14,786 nucleotides of DNA from Motiliproteus sp036964625 (GCA_036964625.1 JBALTG010000119.1:1-14786), one strand, 5' to 3'; positions 1 through 7,109 are shown, counted from the stretch's first letter. Made by a program: numbers and translations. Notes: generated by a model from the letters alone, not told the origin.

Positions 1-1541
1 GCCAACACCTCCGCCTGCACCCAGCTCGCCATCGGCAACCCTGCCTCTCTGCGCTCAGCCATCTCACGTACCTGCTGTGCGAACACCTCCTGGTAATCCT
101 CGCCCATCAGCGCCAGCTCTTTCTCGTAGGTCGACAGGCCGGATTCAATCCGCAGGATCGCTTCTTTGACCTCTTTCAGACCGTCGATCGCCAGACGACC
201 GGAGCCGATCCAATCGGAGTTGCACCAGGCGCCTTTGGCTTCGTAGAAGCCGCGAGTGGCTGAGCGCGGCAGCGTGAGCTCGCGCCGCTGCAGCGCTTCT
301 TCCAGCACCAGGGAAAATAGTTGTGAGGCGAAGCGACCGGCGATGATTTTGCGTCGCCCCATAAAGTAGCGCCAGCCTTCGAGCATCGACGCGCGTGAGC
401 TGGAATAGGAGCTGTTGCGGTAGTCTTTGGCGAAGGGTTCGTAAGGGACGTTCAGGCCCGCGGCCATCCAACGCAGGATCGATGATTCCAGATCGGTAAA
501 GCCGTTGTCGACGTTGCCGCTGGTGTGCATGTTGAGCCGTTCGCCCGGTACCAGGTGCGGCACTTTGACACCGTTGAGCTTGATGCCTGCGCCTTTGTGG
601 TATTCGTTCATGGCCATCAGCCAGTTCTGAACACCCTGCACCCCTTCATCACCGGCACCGATCACCTGCATCGCGGCTTCGGCACCCAGTTCACTCTCGA
701 TGGTGGCGGCGTACATGGCGTTGACGATGGTGTTCTGCAGTTTGGTGTGCTGCAGCATGTGCATCTGCTCGAGCACGCTAAGGAACTGATTGCTGCCACG
801 GCTCTGGCCATCTTCAACCGGTTCGAATACGTGCAGAAACTTGCGCCGACCGTGGCCGGTGGTGGCGCTGATACGGGTCCATTGCTGGCCCAAGCCAGTG
901 CCAAAACCCAGCCCTCCCGATTCAGGCTGGCGCACATGGTACGCCAGTGCGGCACCGTGGCGGTCGAACTCGATACCACCGCGCAGGCCGTCACCATCGC
1001 GGCGACCCATTGGGTTGCTGAGACGCTTGGGGCTGACCATCTTGATAGCAGTCTTCATCGCGCTGCCTGGGCGATCAATCCATTCGGCACTGGCCGTGAC
1101 TTCGCCCAGCCGGGTATGGGTACCCACCGCTTCACGCACCATCATGGTGGCGGTACGTTTGCGCTCGGCATCGAGCCAGCAGCCGTCGTCATCTTCGGCG
1201 TATTCCATCCAGAACGATTCGACATCACGGGCGAAGGCGCGGGCATCGGCCTCCGTCATCCCCAGCCGCTGCCAGCGCGGTTTGTAGCTAAGCCGGAACA
1301 GGTGGCCGACGATGTTATCGATATGCAGTTGCACCCCGTTAGCGGCGAAGGCGTTGTTGCGCACCACGTCTTCGGCCCGGGCGTTGCCCAGTTCCAGCTG
1401 CGGCAGCAAGGCGGCATCGTGACTCTTCAGGCTCGGGGTCCAGTTGGCCAGCTGACCGCCAAAACCTGCACCCGCGCCCTGGTAGGCACTGAGCTGCTGA
1501 CGGGCAGGCGCACCGTTAGGCGCCAGGATCTGCACATTCAT
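1..1541 (-). CDS. B: Phage portal protein, lambda gpB family (3' end outside window)
   Basis: The portal protein forms the dodecameric ring at the capsid vertex through which DNA enters and leaves. My translation of the minus strand gives 513 uninterrupted codons from ATG at 1541 to the window edge; lambda gpB has 533 residues, so only a short C-terminal piece should be missing. Family hallmarks are visible: an N-terminal 'NNAFAANGVQLHIDNIVG' block, a central 'VSPKRLSNP' block, the Ser-rich 'RNSSYSSSRASMLEGW' motif, and near the end 'GLSTYEKELALMGEDYQEVF', typical of lambda-type portals. The start is supported by a GGGAG ribosome site about 9 nt upstream and by a 4-base ATGA overlap with the stop of gpW, which implies translational coupling. 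It lies downstream of terL and gpW, as in lambda. Family assignment is by recognition of motifs. Confidence 0.95.
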   Translation of the reverse strand, partial: MNVQILAPNGAPARQQLSAYQGAGAGFGGQLANWTPSLKSHDAALLPQLELGNARAEDVVRNNAFAANGVQLHIDNIVGHLFRLSYKPRWQRLGMTEADARAFARDVESFWMEYAEDDDGCWLDAERKRTATMMVREAVGTHTRLGEVTASAEWIDRPGSAMKTAIKMVSPKRLSNPMGRRDGDGLRGGIEFDRHGAALAYHVRQPESGGLGFGTGLGQQWTRISATTGHGRRKFLHVFEPVEDGQSRGSNQFLSVLEQMHMLQHTKLQNTIVNAMYAATIESELGAEAAMQVIGAGDEGVQGVQNWLMAMNEYHKGAGIKLNGVKVPHLVPGERLNMHTSGNVDNGFTDLESSILRWMAAGLNVPYEPFAKDYRNSSYSSSRASMLEGWRYFMGRRKIIAGRFASQLFSLVLEEALQRRELTLPRSATRGFYEAKGAWCNSDWIGSGRLAIDGLKEVKEAILRIESGLSTYEKELALMGEDYQEVFAQQVREMAERREAGLPMASWVQAEVL

Positions 1542-1744
1542 GCGAACACTCCCGCCGGGCCACGGCGACGCGTGCCGGTACCCAATGCGGCCTCCAGCTG
1601 GCCGATGTAGTCTTCCAACTGACGCTTGGTGGCTGGGGTATATTCGACGGTGCGGCCATCTTTTTGCACCTTCACGGCACGCCGACCGAGCATCAGCTGA
1701 TGCAGTGCACTGCGTGCTTCGTCCAGTTGAGCCTGAGTTGCCAT
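1538..1744 (-). CDS. W: Head-tail joining protein gpW
   Basis: This 68-residue protein has exactly the length of lambda gpW and matches it along its whole length: an N-terminal helix 'LDEARSALHQLMLGRRAV', a beta hairpin 'VQKDGRTVEYTPA', a second helix 'LEDYIGQLEAAL' and a C-terminal 'RRRGPAG' tail (lambda: 'VQKDGRRVEFTA' and 'RRRGPAG'). gpW is known to bind the portal after DNA packaging and to prepare the vertex for gpFII and tail attachment. Its ATG overlaps the terL stop by one base (TAATG) and its TGA overlaps the portal ATG (ATGA), so the three genes are translationally coupled in the lambda order A-W-B. Confidence 0.96.
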   Translation of the reverse strand: MATQAQLDEARSALHQLMLGRRAVKVQKDGRTVEYTPATKRQLEDYIGQLEAALGTGTRRRGPAGVFA

Positions 1745-3819
1745 TAGTCGTCACTCATCATGCGGCCTAGTTCGGCCATGGATAGTTTATTGGTGCGGGT
1801 CTTGGGTTGCGGATTCACTACGGCAACACGTATCGGATTGGGGGCCACTACTGTTGTGGGTACCGCCGGATCCTGACCGTCACCCTGCTCAGGTTCTATG
1901 TCTGATTCGGGTCGATCATCGATATGCTCGACCACGTCGTGTAACTCTCCCCCACCGAGCAGATCACCCTGCAGCAGTTCGCCAGCGATGCGATCCCACC
2001 AGGCGGCGGTCTTCTGATGCAGCTTTTCAACGTAGGCGGCGTGCAGGGCGTAGACCTCGCAGTCCCAGGCTTCGATCCGAGCACCGGCCTTTTGCTGCCA
2101 GGTCATCTTGCCGCGCTGGGTTTTGGATGGCGCTTTGACCTCGCCGGTCATCTGGTCGTAGTAGTCGGGCCGCACATCTTGAAACCAGTGCATCCGACCG
2201 GCGCCACTACCAATCATCTTCAGCCGACCAGCGATCAGATCCTTAGCCAGCTGGGTGCCGACGTGCCAGACCTGCAAACCAAAGCGGTCGGCTTTGTTTT
2301 TCTGGGCGTTAAGGTCCACCCGCTTCGGTAACCGGTAGATCGGTGCGTCATAGGTGTTGGCCCCTTTTATGGCCATCAAATTCACACCCCGACGCTTGCG
2401 TGTTCGCACGTAGTGATAGACCGCATCGTTGGTGTTGCCATCACCGGAGTCGATACCCGCGGCCAGCACCCGCATCACACAGCCAGAAGCGTGGCGGTAA
2501 TTGCCGAAGATGATCTTATCCAACTCATCCCAAACCGGATCCTTGATATCGGTTACACCAACCCGGGCGTGAATCTCGCCCCAGAAGATCAGCCAGGACT
2601 CCAGATCCTTACCCCAGGCCCGGATGATCACCGCCAACCGATCCGGCTGCACATCGACACCGATGGTGATTCGACAAGCGCCGCGGGGAATAACCAACTG
2701 TGGGTACTCCTCGGCCCGTTCGCGCAGCTCCTCGGCGGTGGCTTGATCACCCTTGAATTCATAGGGCAGACCGAGCTTCTGATTAACGAACTTGATCAGC
2801 GCATTCTGGTTGCCCTTGGCGGCTTCGTACTCGGCGGCCAACTTGTCCTGCACTACATCAGCCAGCGAGGTACCCGGCATGCAGACATACAACTCACTCA
2901 GCCCCATAAATCCAGCGCGGCCGTGGCTCTCACCTTTTGCGACCCAACCACCGCTCTTGTCGCCACTGTCCCAGGCATCGAAGCAGGTATCGCGGATATT
3001 TTCCTGCCGCTGGTAGTCATCCCATGGGGTACCGCAGGGGCAAACATAGACAGCCGTTTCCGGCAATGCGGTGCCATAGACCTGGTGGTCAACACTCTTA
3101 TCGTGATCCCAGATCACATTATCGAAATTGAGCACATGGGCTTCGCCACATTCATGGCAGCGGCTCGGTAGCTGCCGCTTGTCGGTCTGCTCCAATCGCG
3201 CTTCGATCTTAGATAACCCTTTCACCGCAGGCGTACCACCGACGATCAACTTTGATCCAACATACCGCTTGAGCCGTTCCTCCAGCAGACCGATCGCATC
3301 ACCCTGCCCGGCCACGTTGTCGGCGGTGTCGTCAGGTTCTTCCACCACACCGAGCCCCACCTTTGAGGTGGATTTGACGTTACCCGGGGTGTTGGATCCC
3401 ACCAGTTTCAGAAAGCCGCCATCATAAGAGCGGTTATCCCAACGCACCCCCGATGTACGAGTCGCCTTGAAGTCGATCTTGCCCTGCATCGCGGTGGTCG
3501 CGGTACCGGCTGGGACCAGCTTTTCATCGTGGTAGTTCTTAGCGTCACCGGTCTTGGCAAACAGCATCATGATCGGGCAAGGGTTGGTATCCGCCTCTGC
3601 GATGCGCTTTAAGATGTAACCGATCAGAAAGTAGGTCCAACCGATCTGCGCCGCCTTCATCAGATCCACCTCATCGATCGCAGGATCATCCAGGGCGGCA
3701 GCAACGCCGAGAAAATACGGCGTGTAGTAGAAATCGTAAACGCCAAAATCAGGCAGCTGAAACTCGGACTCTATCCACTCCTTAGTTGGTAACAGCTTCG
3801 GTGGCTGGAACACCTTCAC
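1744..3819 (-). CDS. terL: Terminase large subunit, lambda gpA family
   Basis: This is the packaging motor and the nuclease that cuts concatemeric DNA. Numbering is from a GTG at 3819. A deviant Walker A like lambda gpA's ('KAAQIGW', about 55-61) is followed by a Walker B 'LGVVEEP' (about 156-162). A possible zinc-binding set follows: CxxC at 221/224 and CxC at 260/262. The C-terminal nuclease begins at 'GVDVQPDRL' (387-395; lambda 'GIDSQLDRY') with a later 'GIDSGDG' (456-462). The C-terminal 'MAELGRMMSDD' resembles the lambda A tail. The start is uncertain: the open frame extends to ATG at 3888 and also has ATG at 3855. I prefer 3819 because residues above it only re-read the end of terS, and homology begins at 'VFQPPKLL'. 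This leaves 691 residues (lambda 641) and a 38-base overlap with terS. Confidence 0.93.
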   Translation of the reverse strand: MKVFQPPKLLPTKEWIESEFQLPDFGVYDFYYTPYFLGVAAALDDPAIDEVDLMKAAQIGWTYFLIGYILKRIAEADTNPCPIMMLFAKTGDAKNYHDEKLVPAGTATTAMQGKIDFKATRTSGVRWDNRSYDGGFLKLVGSNTPGNVKSTSKVGLGVVEEPDDTADNVAGQGDAIGLLEERLKRYVGSKLIVGGTPAVKGLSKIEARLEQTDKRQLPSRCHECGEAHVLNFDNVIWDHDKSVDHQVYGTALPETAVYVCPCGTPWDDYQRQENIRDTCFDAWDSGDKSGGWVAKGESHGRAGFMGLSELYVCMPGTSLADVVQDKLAAEYEAAKGNQNALIKFVNQKLGLPYEFKGDQATAEELRERAEEYPQLVIPRGACRITIGVDVQPDRLAVIIRAWGKDLESWLIFWGEIHARVGVTDIKDPVWDELDKIIFGNYRHASGCVMRVLAAGIDSGDGNTNDAVYHYVRTRKRRGVNLMAIKGANTYDAPIYRLPKRVDLNAQKNKADRFGLQVWHVGTQLAKDLIAGRLKMIGSGAGRMHWFQDVRPDYYDQMTGEVKAPSKTQRGKMTWQQKAGARIEAWDCEVYALHAAYVEKLHQKTAAWWDRIAGELLQGDLLGGGELHDVVEHIDDRPESDIEPEQGDGQDPAVPTTVVAPNPIRVAVVNPQPKTRTNKLSMAELGRMMSDD

Positions 3820-4312
3820 TGCTATCACTACCGTCAGAAGCAAGTTTGAGCGCATAGCTCTTAACTCGTTCGATTGCAGCTCCAACATGCTTATCTCTCA
3901 ACTCATCCGGTACATCGACATCCAACATGCTTTTGATATCCAGCACCAACCGCTCATTCGCCTGTCGAAATTCGCGGTTGGCATAGGCCGCCCAATCCAT
4001 CAGAAAGGCGCGGGCCTCTTCCAGGATCACCAGCGATCCTAGCTTCTCGTGATACTGGATCCGACCTAGCGCAGTTTTAACTTCAGACTCCTCGATCCGA
4101 GCCTGAGTCAGGTTGGCCTGTTTATCTCCACCTCGCCCCGCCGCTTGACTTCGTAGCTGCTCGATGTAGCTGTTGAGCCACTCCTGGTAACTGCCGCCCC
4201 GTATCAGAACGCCCTTCTCGATCTGCTTGTTGATCGCAGGCTGAGACACACCAACCAACCGGGCAAACACCGCCTGCTTAGCAGGCTCTAAAAGATCTAA
4301 ACTCTTAGACAT
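3782..4312 (-). CDS. terS: Terminase small subunit, Nu1-like
   Basis: This 176-residue protein is probably the DNA-recognition subunit of the terminase, bringing the large subunit to the packaging site. The N-terminus contains a helix-turn-helix ('AVFARLVGVSQPAINKQIEKGVL', residues 14-36), as in Nu1-type small subunits. A linker and helical segment rich in Gln, Arg and Glu (about 60-100) should mediate oligomerisation, and the tail is acidic and Ser-rich (about 160-176). lambda Nu1 has 181 residues. A ribosome site AGGTG lies about 10 nt upstream of the ATG. It directly precedes terL, as Nu1 precedes A, and follows the lysis genes after an 81-base gap that may carry the cos/pac site. Sequence identity to Nu1 is low by eye, so the call rests on HTH, length and position. 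Confidence 0.85.
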   Translation of the reverse strand: MSKSLDLLEPAKQAVFARLVGVSQPAINKQIEKGVLIRGGSYQEWLNSYIEQLRSQAAGRGGDKQANLTQARIEESEVKTALGRIQYHEKLGSLVILEEARAFLMDWAAYANREFRQANERLVLDIKSMLDVDVPDELRDKHVGAAIERVKSYALKLASDGSDSSEGVPATEAVTN

Positions 4313-4393
4313 ATCCGATAAACACCTGATTAACCTAAATATAACTATAACCCCCTATAGGGCTATAGATCTGCAGAAAACCCGCGCTCTTCG
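4313..4393. other. Lysis-packaging gap with CTATAG repeats; candidate cos/pac region
   Basis: This 81-base AT-rich gap lies between the o-spanin gene and terS, exactly where lambda has cos. It contains a perfect 10-base palindrome CCCTATAGGG (4353-4362), a second CTATAG at 4363-4368 and a related ACTATAA at 4344-4350. The CTATAG copies are spaced 8 bases apart. These could be terminase small-subunit sites or promoter elements. I see no match to the lambda cosN sequence, so the role is an inference from position. Confidence 0.35.
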
Positions 4394-4684
4394 TCACCGT
4401 AGGGAGCGGATATCGCCAGAAGGACCCATTGTTTTCTGGCGCTCGGATCGCCACTGCTGCAGGGCGGTTTTGTCTGCATTGCATTGGTCCAGTGCGGCAT
4501 ACAGCTGAGGCACAAACAACACCACATCGCCGTAAGTACTGCCGACAAACTCAGGGGAATCACAAGTTTCAATCAGCAGCCGCGGTGGCAGCTCGGGTAT
4601 CACCTGCGTGGTAACGATTACCTTGGGGGAAGCGCAGCCGCTCAACCACAACGTCAGGCAACTCAGTATCAGCACAGCTTTCAT
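4394..4684 (-). CDS. Rz1: o-spanin, Rz1-like outer-membrane lipoprotein
   Basis: The spanin complex fuses inner and outer membranes in the last step of lysis of Gram-negative hosts. This 96-residue protein starts 'MKAVLILSCLTLWLSGCAS', a lipoprotein signal peptide with lipobox LSGC (acylated Cys17), then a short segment with prolines ('PELPPRL'). It is longer than lambda Rz1 (60 residues) and has a charged C-terminal extension ('DQCNADKTALQQW'). Its first 116 bases overlap the 3' end of the Rz gene in another frame, the classic overlapping spanin arrangement. A GAGG-type ribosome site lies about 7-8 nt upstream of the ATG. Confidence 0.88.
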   Translation of the reverse strand: MKAVLILSCLTLWLSGCASPKVIVTTQVIPELPPRLLIETCDSPEFVGSTYGDVVLFVPQLYAALDQCNADKTALQQWRSERQKTMGPSGDIRSLR

Positions 4685-4958
4685 CGGCTAACGCCTCGGT
4701 CAATTCCTGTCGCAGACCCGCCATCTGTCGGCGAGCCTGTTGTTTATCTTGTTGCACGGCCAGCAACAATCGATCCGTCTCAGCAGCCCGGCTCTGCTGC
4801 TGCATCAGCGCTACAGTCTGATCGATCACCGCCTGCTGCAACTGAGTGTTGCTCTGCTCCAGCTCCCCGACCCGCTCGGCCTGCACCTGATAACGCCAGG
4901 TCAACAATCCTAGCGCCAGCAGCAACGCACCCGCTAACCCGATCAGCACCCTATTCAC
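4569..4958 (-). CDS. Rz: i-spanin, Rz-like
   Basis: This 129-residue protein is probably the inner-membrane partner of Rz1. It has an N-terminal signal anchor ('VLIGLAGALLLALGLLTW', about 4-21) followed by a long periplasmic coiled coil rich in Gln, Glu and Ala (about 25-95) and a C-terminal 'ESCADTELPDVVVERLR' like the 'P..V...LR' ends of Rz proteins. The start codon is GTG at 4958, overlapping the last 8 bases of the holin gene, so initiation is probably coupled to holin termination. The gene continues about 40 codons into Rz1. Confidence 0.88.
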   Translation of the reverse strand: MNRVLIGLAGALLLALGLLTWRYQVQAERVGELEQSNTQLQQAVIDQTVALMQQQSRAAETDRLLLAVQQDKQQARRQMAGLRQELTEALADESCADTELPDVVVERLRFPQGNRYHAGDTRAATAAAD

Positions 4959-5286
4959 CGGGTTGATCTACCGGGCGAGCACCCAGGCGCACCTTGATCA
5001 GATCTTCGATCAACGCGATAGCACGCACACCCATATGACCCGACATAGCCACCAGCGCCACCGTCAGCAACGACGGGAACTCAGACAGTTCACACAGCCA
5101 GAACGTCACCACGCCGACAAACGCACTCACACACATCTCACCGATCAGCTCCATGATGAAGAACTTATCGACGCGCCCGGTCTTCACCTTCTGGATATAA
5201 CTGGTCAGCCCGCCCCAGGCTGATATCGCAAACACCCACAGGTAGGTGATCCAGCCGTAATCGGTAAACTGCTTTTCAATGTCCAT
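4951..5286 (-). CDS. Phage holin, LydA/holin superfamily III
   Basis: This 111-residue protein probably makes the timed lesion in the inner membrane that starts lysis. Three hydrophobic stretches are visible: about 13-30 ('ITYLWVFAISAWGGLTSY'), 45-65 ('LIGEMCVSAFVGVVTFWLCEL') and 70-85 ('PSLLTVALVAMSGHMG'). The 'GHMGVRAIALIEDLI' end is characteristic of the LydA-type holins (Pfam Phage_holin_3_3). A strong GAGGAG ribosome site sits about 6 nt before the ATG. It follows the endolysin candidate by 8 bases and overlaps Rz by 8 bases, so it is part of one lysis operon. Confidence 0.88.
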   Translation of the reverse strand: MDIEKQFTDYGWITYLWVFAISAWGGLTSYIQKVKTGRVDKFFIMELIGEMCVSAFVGVVTFWLCELSEFPSLLTVALVAMSGHMGVRAIALIEDLIKVRLGARPVDQPGE

Positions 5287-5294
5287 GCTGCTCC

Positions 5295-5699
5295 TCAGGG
5301 ATATTCCGGTTGGTACTGGCTAATTAACAGATCGAACGCATCCACATCACGCATCAGCGCTCTGAACTGCGCCATCGCATCGCGGCTCTTTGACACACCG
5401 AACCGGTCTGTCATCGGCTCAATACCCAGACCGATACAGCCCTGCACATCACTAGCCCAGTTCGCCGTATGAATCAGGATCTTGCTGCGCCCAGGCACGC
5501 CACGGACTTCAAACGTATCCGGATACTTGGCCGAGCTATACCGCTGACAGCGATAGACACCCTGAGGGATACAGCTCTCAAATGCTTTGTTACCCAACCA
5601 GGGCCGCTCGATCGTGAACAACGTTGTCTCATCATCCACCCGCAGCCGACCCAAGGTCGCACCTGGTCCGTAGGCATAGCGTTTCAGATGCAAATGCAT
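5295..5699 (-). CDS. DUF5675 family protein, candidate endolysin
   Basis: This 134-residue protein carries the conserved DUF5675 pattern: 'TLGRLRVDD' (15-23), 'TIERPWLGN' (29-37), 'CIPQGVY' (43-49), 'FEVRGVPGRSKILIH' (63-77) and 'GCIGLG' (87-92). H77 and C88 sit in an 'IHxxN...GC' arrangement that recalls the His/Cys active site of L,D-transpeptidase (YkuD) folds, but catalytic activity is an inference. It is the first gene of the lysis operon (holin 8 bases downstream), and the window has no other muramidase, amidase or peptidase. It is therefore the best candidate for the peptidoglycan-acting lysin. A GGAG ribosome site lies 8 nt upstream. There is no signal peptide, so export would depend on the holin. 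Confidence 0.8.
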   Translation of the reverse strand: MHLHLKRYAYGPGATLGRLRVDDETTLFTIERPWLGNKAFESCIPQGVYRCQRYSSAKYPDTFEVRGVPGRSKILIHTANWASDVQGCIGLGIEPMTDRFGVSKSRDAMAQFRALMRDVDAFDLLISQYQPEYP

Positions 5700-5712
5700 G
5701 GCAAATCTCCAT

Positions 5713-5737
5713 AAAAAAGGCCCACCGAAGTGAGCCT
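5713..5737 (-). terminator. Rho-independent terminator in the leader of the lysis operon (tR'-like)
   Basis: Reading the minus strand, AGGCTCAC-TTCG-GTGGGCCT forms an 8-bp stem (one G-U pair) with a stable UUCG loop and is followed by a run of six T. It lies only about 14 bases upstream of the endolysin ATG, so transcription arriving from upstream must read through it to express lysis and packaging genes. This is what an antiterminated late leader would look like. Confidence 0.8.
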
Positions 5738-6019
5738 GAAAGGTCGAGATAGGAAGAGCGGCTGCTCAGTAGAGAACCCTGTTAACCAGATGCGCCCATA
5801 GATGATTCCCGCCCATAACCGGCGTATCTGCGGAAGCTCCTGCAGCACAAACGCGTTAACACAAAAACAAAATACAAGCCAGGATTAAGCAACTTTGGCT
5901 GTCTCAGATCAAGGCGAAGTGAAATGTCTCACCACACCTGATTGACCTCGTGCTTGGAGGCATGCAGGATGCGTAAACATTTAAATAACAACAAAAAAAA
6001 CAATGCAGGGTGAGTTTTT
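5738..6019. other. Intergenic region between lysis operon and hemerythrin-like gene
   Basis: These 282 bases lie between divergent genes (lysis operon on the minus strand, hemerythrin-like gene on the plus strand) and should hold promoters for both. I find no convincing sigma-70 pair. On the plus strand a TTGACC (5942-5947) has only a weak -10 at the right distance. The segment 5738-5760, next to the terminator, resembles the flank of the terminator at 6355-6382. An AACGCGTT palindrome is present near 5850. No ORF is credible here. Confidence 0.3.
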
Positions 6020-6349
6020 ATGTTTGATTCTAAATCAGCTGTATCTGGGTCTTTGTTTCAATCACTGTACAACCTGGAACGTAGGCTCGAGGAGGCCCTG
6101 TATAGTGGAGAAGGGTATAAAACTGTTCCCCATATTTTGGCCGAGTTAGCGCAATACACTCGGTTTCACTTCAGCACTCTCGGCACCCTTGCCGACCATT
6201 ATCAGCACCTCGCGAATCAAGTCAGTGAATGGGTCTCAGAACACAGCAACGGTTTAACCATACTGACCGGCGAGATCCTGTACTTCCTCAGGATCTGGCT
6301 CACCAGTCATTTTCATTTAAGCGCGCTTGAATCAACTAACCCTTCGTAG
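6020..6349 (+). CDS. Degenerate hemerythrin-like protein (phage moron)
   Basis: This 109-residue protein reads like a bacteriohemerythrin four-helix bundle: 'LERRLEEALYSGEGY' resembles the 'iN.L.eAl..G' helix, 'ILAELAQYTRFHFST' the 'L..L..YT..HF..EE' helix, and 'ILTGEILYFLRIWLTSHF' the 'L...ELL.FL.+WL..HI' helix. The metal ligands are largely gone: no His in helix A, Leu54 where the HFxxE Glu should be, Gln67 where a HxxxH His should be, and Ala102 at the final Asp. H50, H63 and H97 remain. A ribosome site AGGGTG lies about 8 nt upstream. It is the only plus-strand gene inside the late arm and is flanked by similar minus-strand terminators, which fits an independently expressed moron. Oxygen or iron binding is doubtful; the fold assignment is by eye. 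Confidence 0.6.
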   Translation: MFDSKSAVSGSLFQSLYNLERRLEEALYSGEGYKTVPHILAELAQYTRFHFSTLGTLADHYQHLANQVSEWVSEHSNGLTILTGEILYFLRIWLTSHFHLSALESTNPS

Positions 6350-6354
6350 ACACT

Positions 6355-6382
6355 AAAAAAGGCCCGCAGGGGAGGCAGGCCT
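6355..6382 (-). terminator. Rho-independent terminator, minus strand
   Basis: On the minus strand AGGCCTGC-CTCCCCT-GCGGGCCT forms an 8-bp stem followed by six T. It begins 6 bases after the stop of the plus-strand hemerythrin-like gene but has its T-run on the minus strand only. Stem and flank (CCTGAAGGGTCGA) closely resemble the terminator at 5713-5737 (CCTGAAAGGTCGA), pointing to duplication or recombination between the two. Confidence 0.75.
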
Positions 6383-6454
6383 GAAGGGTCGATGACGCAG
6401 ATGAAGAGGGAAATAAAAGCATAGCTACTCTTACACCCACCTGCCTTCTGGACA

Positions 6455-6488
6455 TAAAAAAACCCCGAGGGCGTTAACCTTCGGGGTT
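6455..6488 (-). terminator. Rho-independent terminator after the toxin-antitoxin operon
   Basis: An 11-bp stem with one G-U pair (arms 6461-6471 and 6478-6488, AACCCCGA..., loop CGTTAA) is followed on the minus strand by a T-run. It lies about 90 bases beyond the toxin stop and should end the toxin-antitoxin transcript. It also blocks read-through from the cargo into the lysis genes unless an antiterminator acts. Confidence 0.85.
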
Positions 6489-6577
6489 CTGTCTTAGTCA
6501 GCTGTGCCAACCTTAGCTGTTTTATACCGGTTCAGTGTCAACGGTGTCAAAGGCTTTTTGGCACCGGAGACAGAAAG

Positions 6578-6904
6578 TTACTTCATCAGTTTGAGATCTG
6601 CCTTCCGCGTGGTCTTCGCTTCGCGGTAAAAGTTCTCATGCGAACCGATCGATAACAGATACAACTCCAGCTTTTGCTCCACCCAGCTATAGCCCAGTAA
6701 CACCAAGCCCGAGTCGACCTTGAACTTGTGCACCCGCATATAATTAAGATCGCCCTTTTTTTGCTCACCTATCGTCGGGTCTTCGATGATCCGTTCAATC
6801 TCATCTTCCACGCCCTGTAATGCACTCTCTGAGAGCCTCTCTAGCGCCTTGGTAAAACGATTGGTTTCATAAACATCAATCTTGCTTGCTGCTCCTTCGG
6901 ACAT
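6578..6904 (-). CDS. RelE/ParE-superfamily toxin
   Basis: This 108-residue protein is probably the toxin of a type II toxin-antitoxin pair. It shows the RelE/ParE layout: 'VYETNRFTKALERLSESAL' (N-terminal strand and helices), a second acidic helix 'GVEDEIERIIEDP', then the strand core 'DLNYMRVHKFKVDSGLVLLGYSW' and 'KLELYLLSIGSHENFYRE' ending in a Lys/Arg-rich tail. Whether it acts on gyrase (ParE) or on ribosome-bound mRNA (RelE) cannot be read from the sequence. Its ATG lies 29 bases inside the antitoxin gene, with a GAAGA ribosome site, so the two are coupled. A terminator follows at 6455-6488. The pair sits in the phage cargo region and may stabilise the prophage. Confidence 0.82.
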   Translation of the reverse strand: MSEGAASKIDVYETNRFTKALERLSESALQGVEDEIERIIEDPTIGEQKKGDLNYMRVHKFKVDSGLVLLGYSWVEQKLELYLLSIGSHENFYREAKTTRKADLKLMK

Positions 6905-7109
6905 ATTTCTTCACTCTTCCCGCCTCAACCTCAGCTTTAGCAAGCAATGCCTCCTGAATGAACTCATAGGAAAGGTCCGGATTATCTTCCGCAATCTGGC
7001 CTATTCTAGCCCAGTGTTCAATCTGCTTAGGAAGCGACCGACTTGCGGCTGCTGAATGAATTTTGGCTTCAGCGACGAACTCGTCATCTAAGCGTACGCT
7101 TGTCGCCAT
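6876..7109 (-). CDS. ParD-like antitoxin (PF11903-type)
   Basis: This 77-residue protein matches the ParD-like antitoxin family: an N-terminal ribbon-helix-helix 'SVRLDDEFVAEAKIHSAAASRS', then the diagnostic 'PKQIEHWARIGQIAEDNPDLSYEFIQEALL', and a basic C-terminus that should wrap the toxin. I place the start at ATG 7109, not at the longer frame reaching 7190, because a GAGGA ribosome site lies 8 nt upstream and homology begins there. The upstream extension is Cys/Arg-rich and overlaps the operator palindrome. Autorepression of the operon at the inverted repeats 7142-7197 is likely from how such systems work. Confidence 0.87.
   Translation of the reverse strand: MATSVRLDDEFVAEAKIHSAAASRSLPKQIEHWARIGQIAEDNPDLSYEFIQEALLAKAEVEAGRVKKYVRRSSKQD

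Noticed and set aside
525..1610. Long plus-strand open frame of 361 codons
   Set aside because: It is antisense to the portal gene, has a His- and Ala-rich composition typical of reverse-complement frames and matches no family; the minus-strand portal translation is unambiguous.
2413..3171. Plus-strand open frame of 252 codons
   Set aside because: It is antisense to the terminase large subunit; no ribosome site or recognisable domain.
4363..4572. Minus-strand ORF starting with a hydrophobic, Cys-rich segment inside Rz1
   Set aside because: It looks like a secretion signal but lies wholly in the Rz1 region in a third frame; the Rz/Rz1 pair already explains the locus and no ribosome site was evident.
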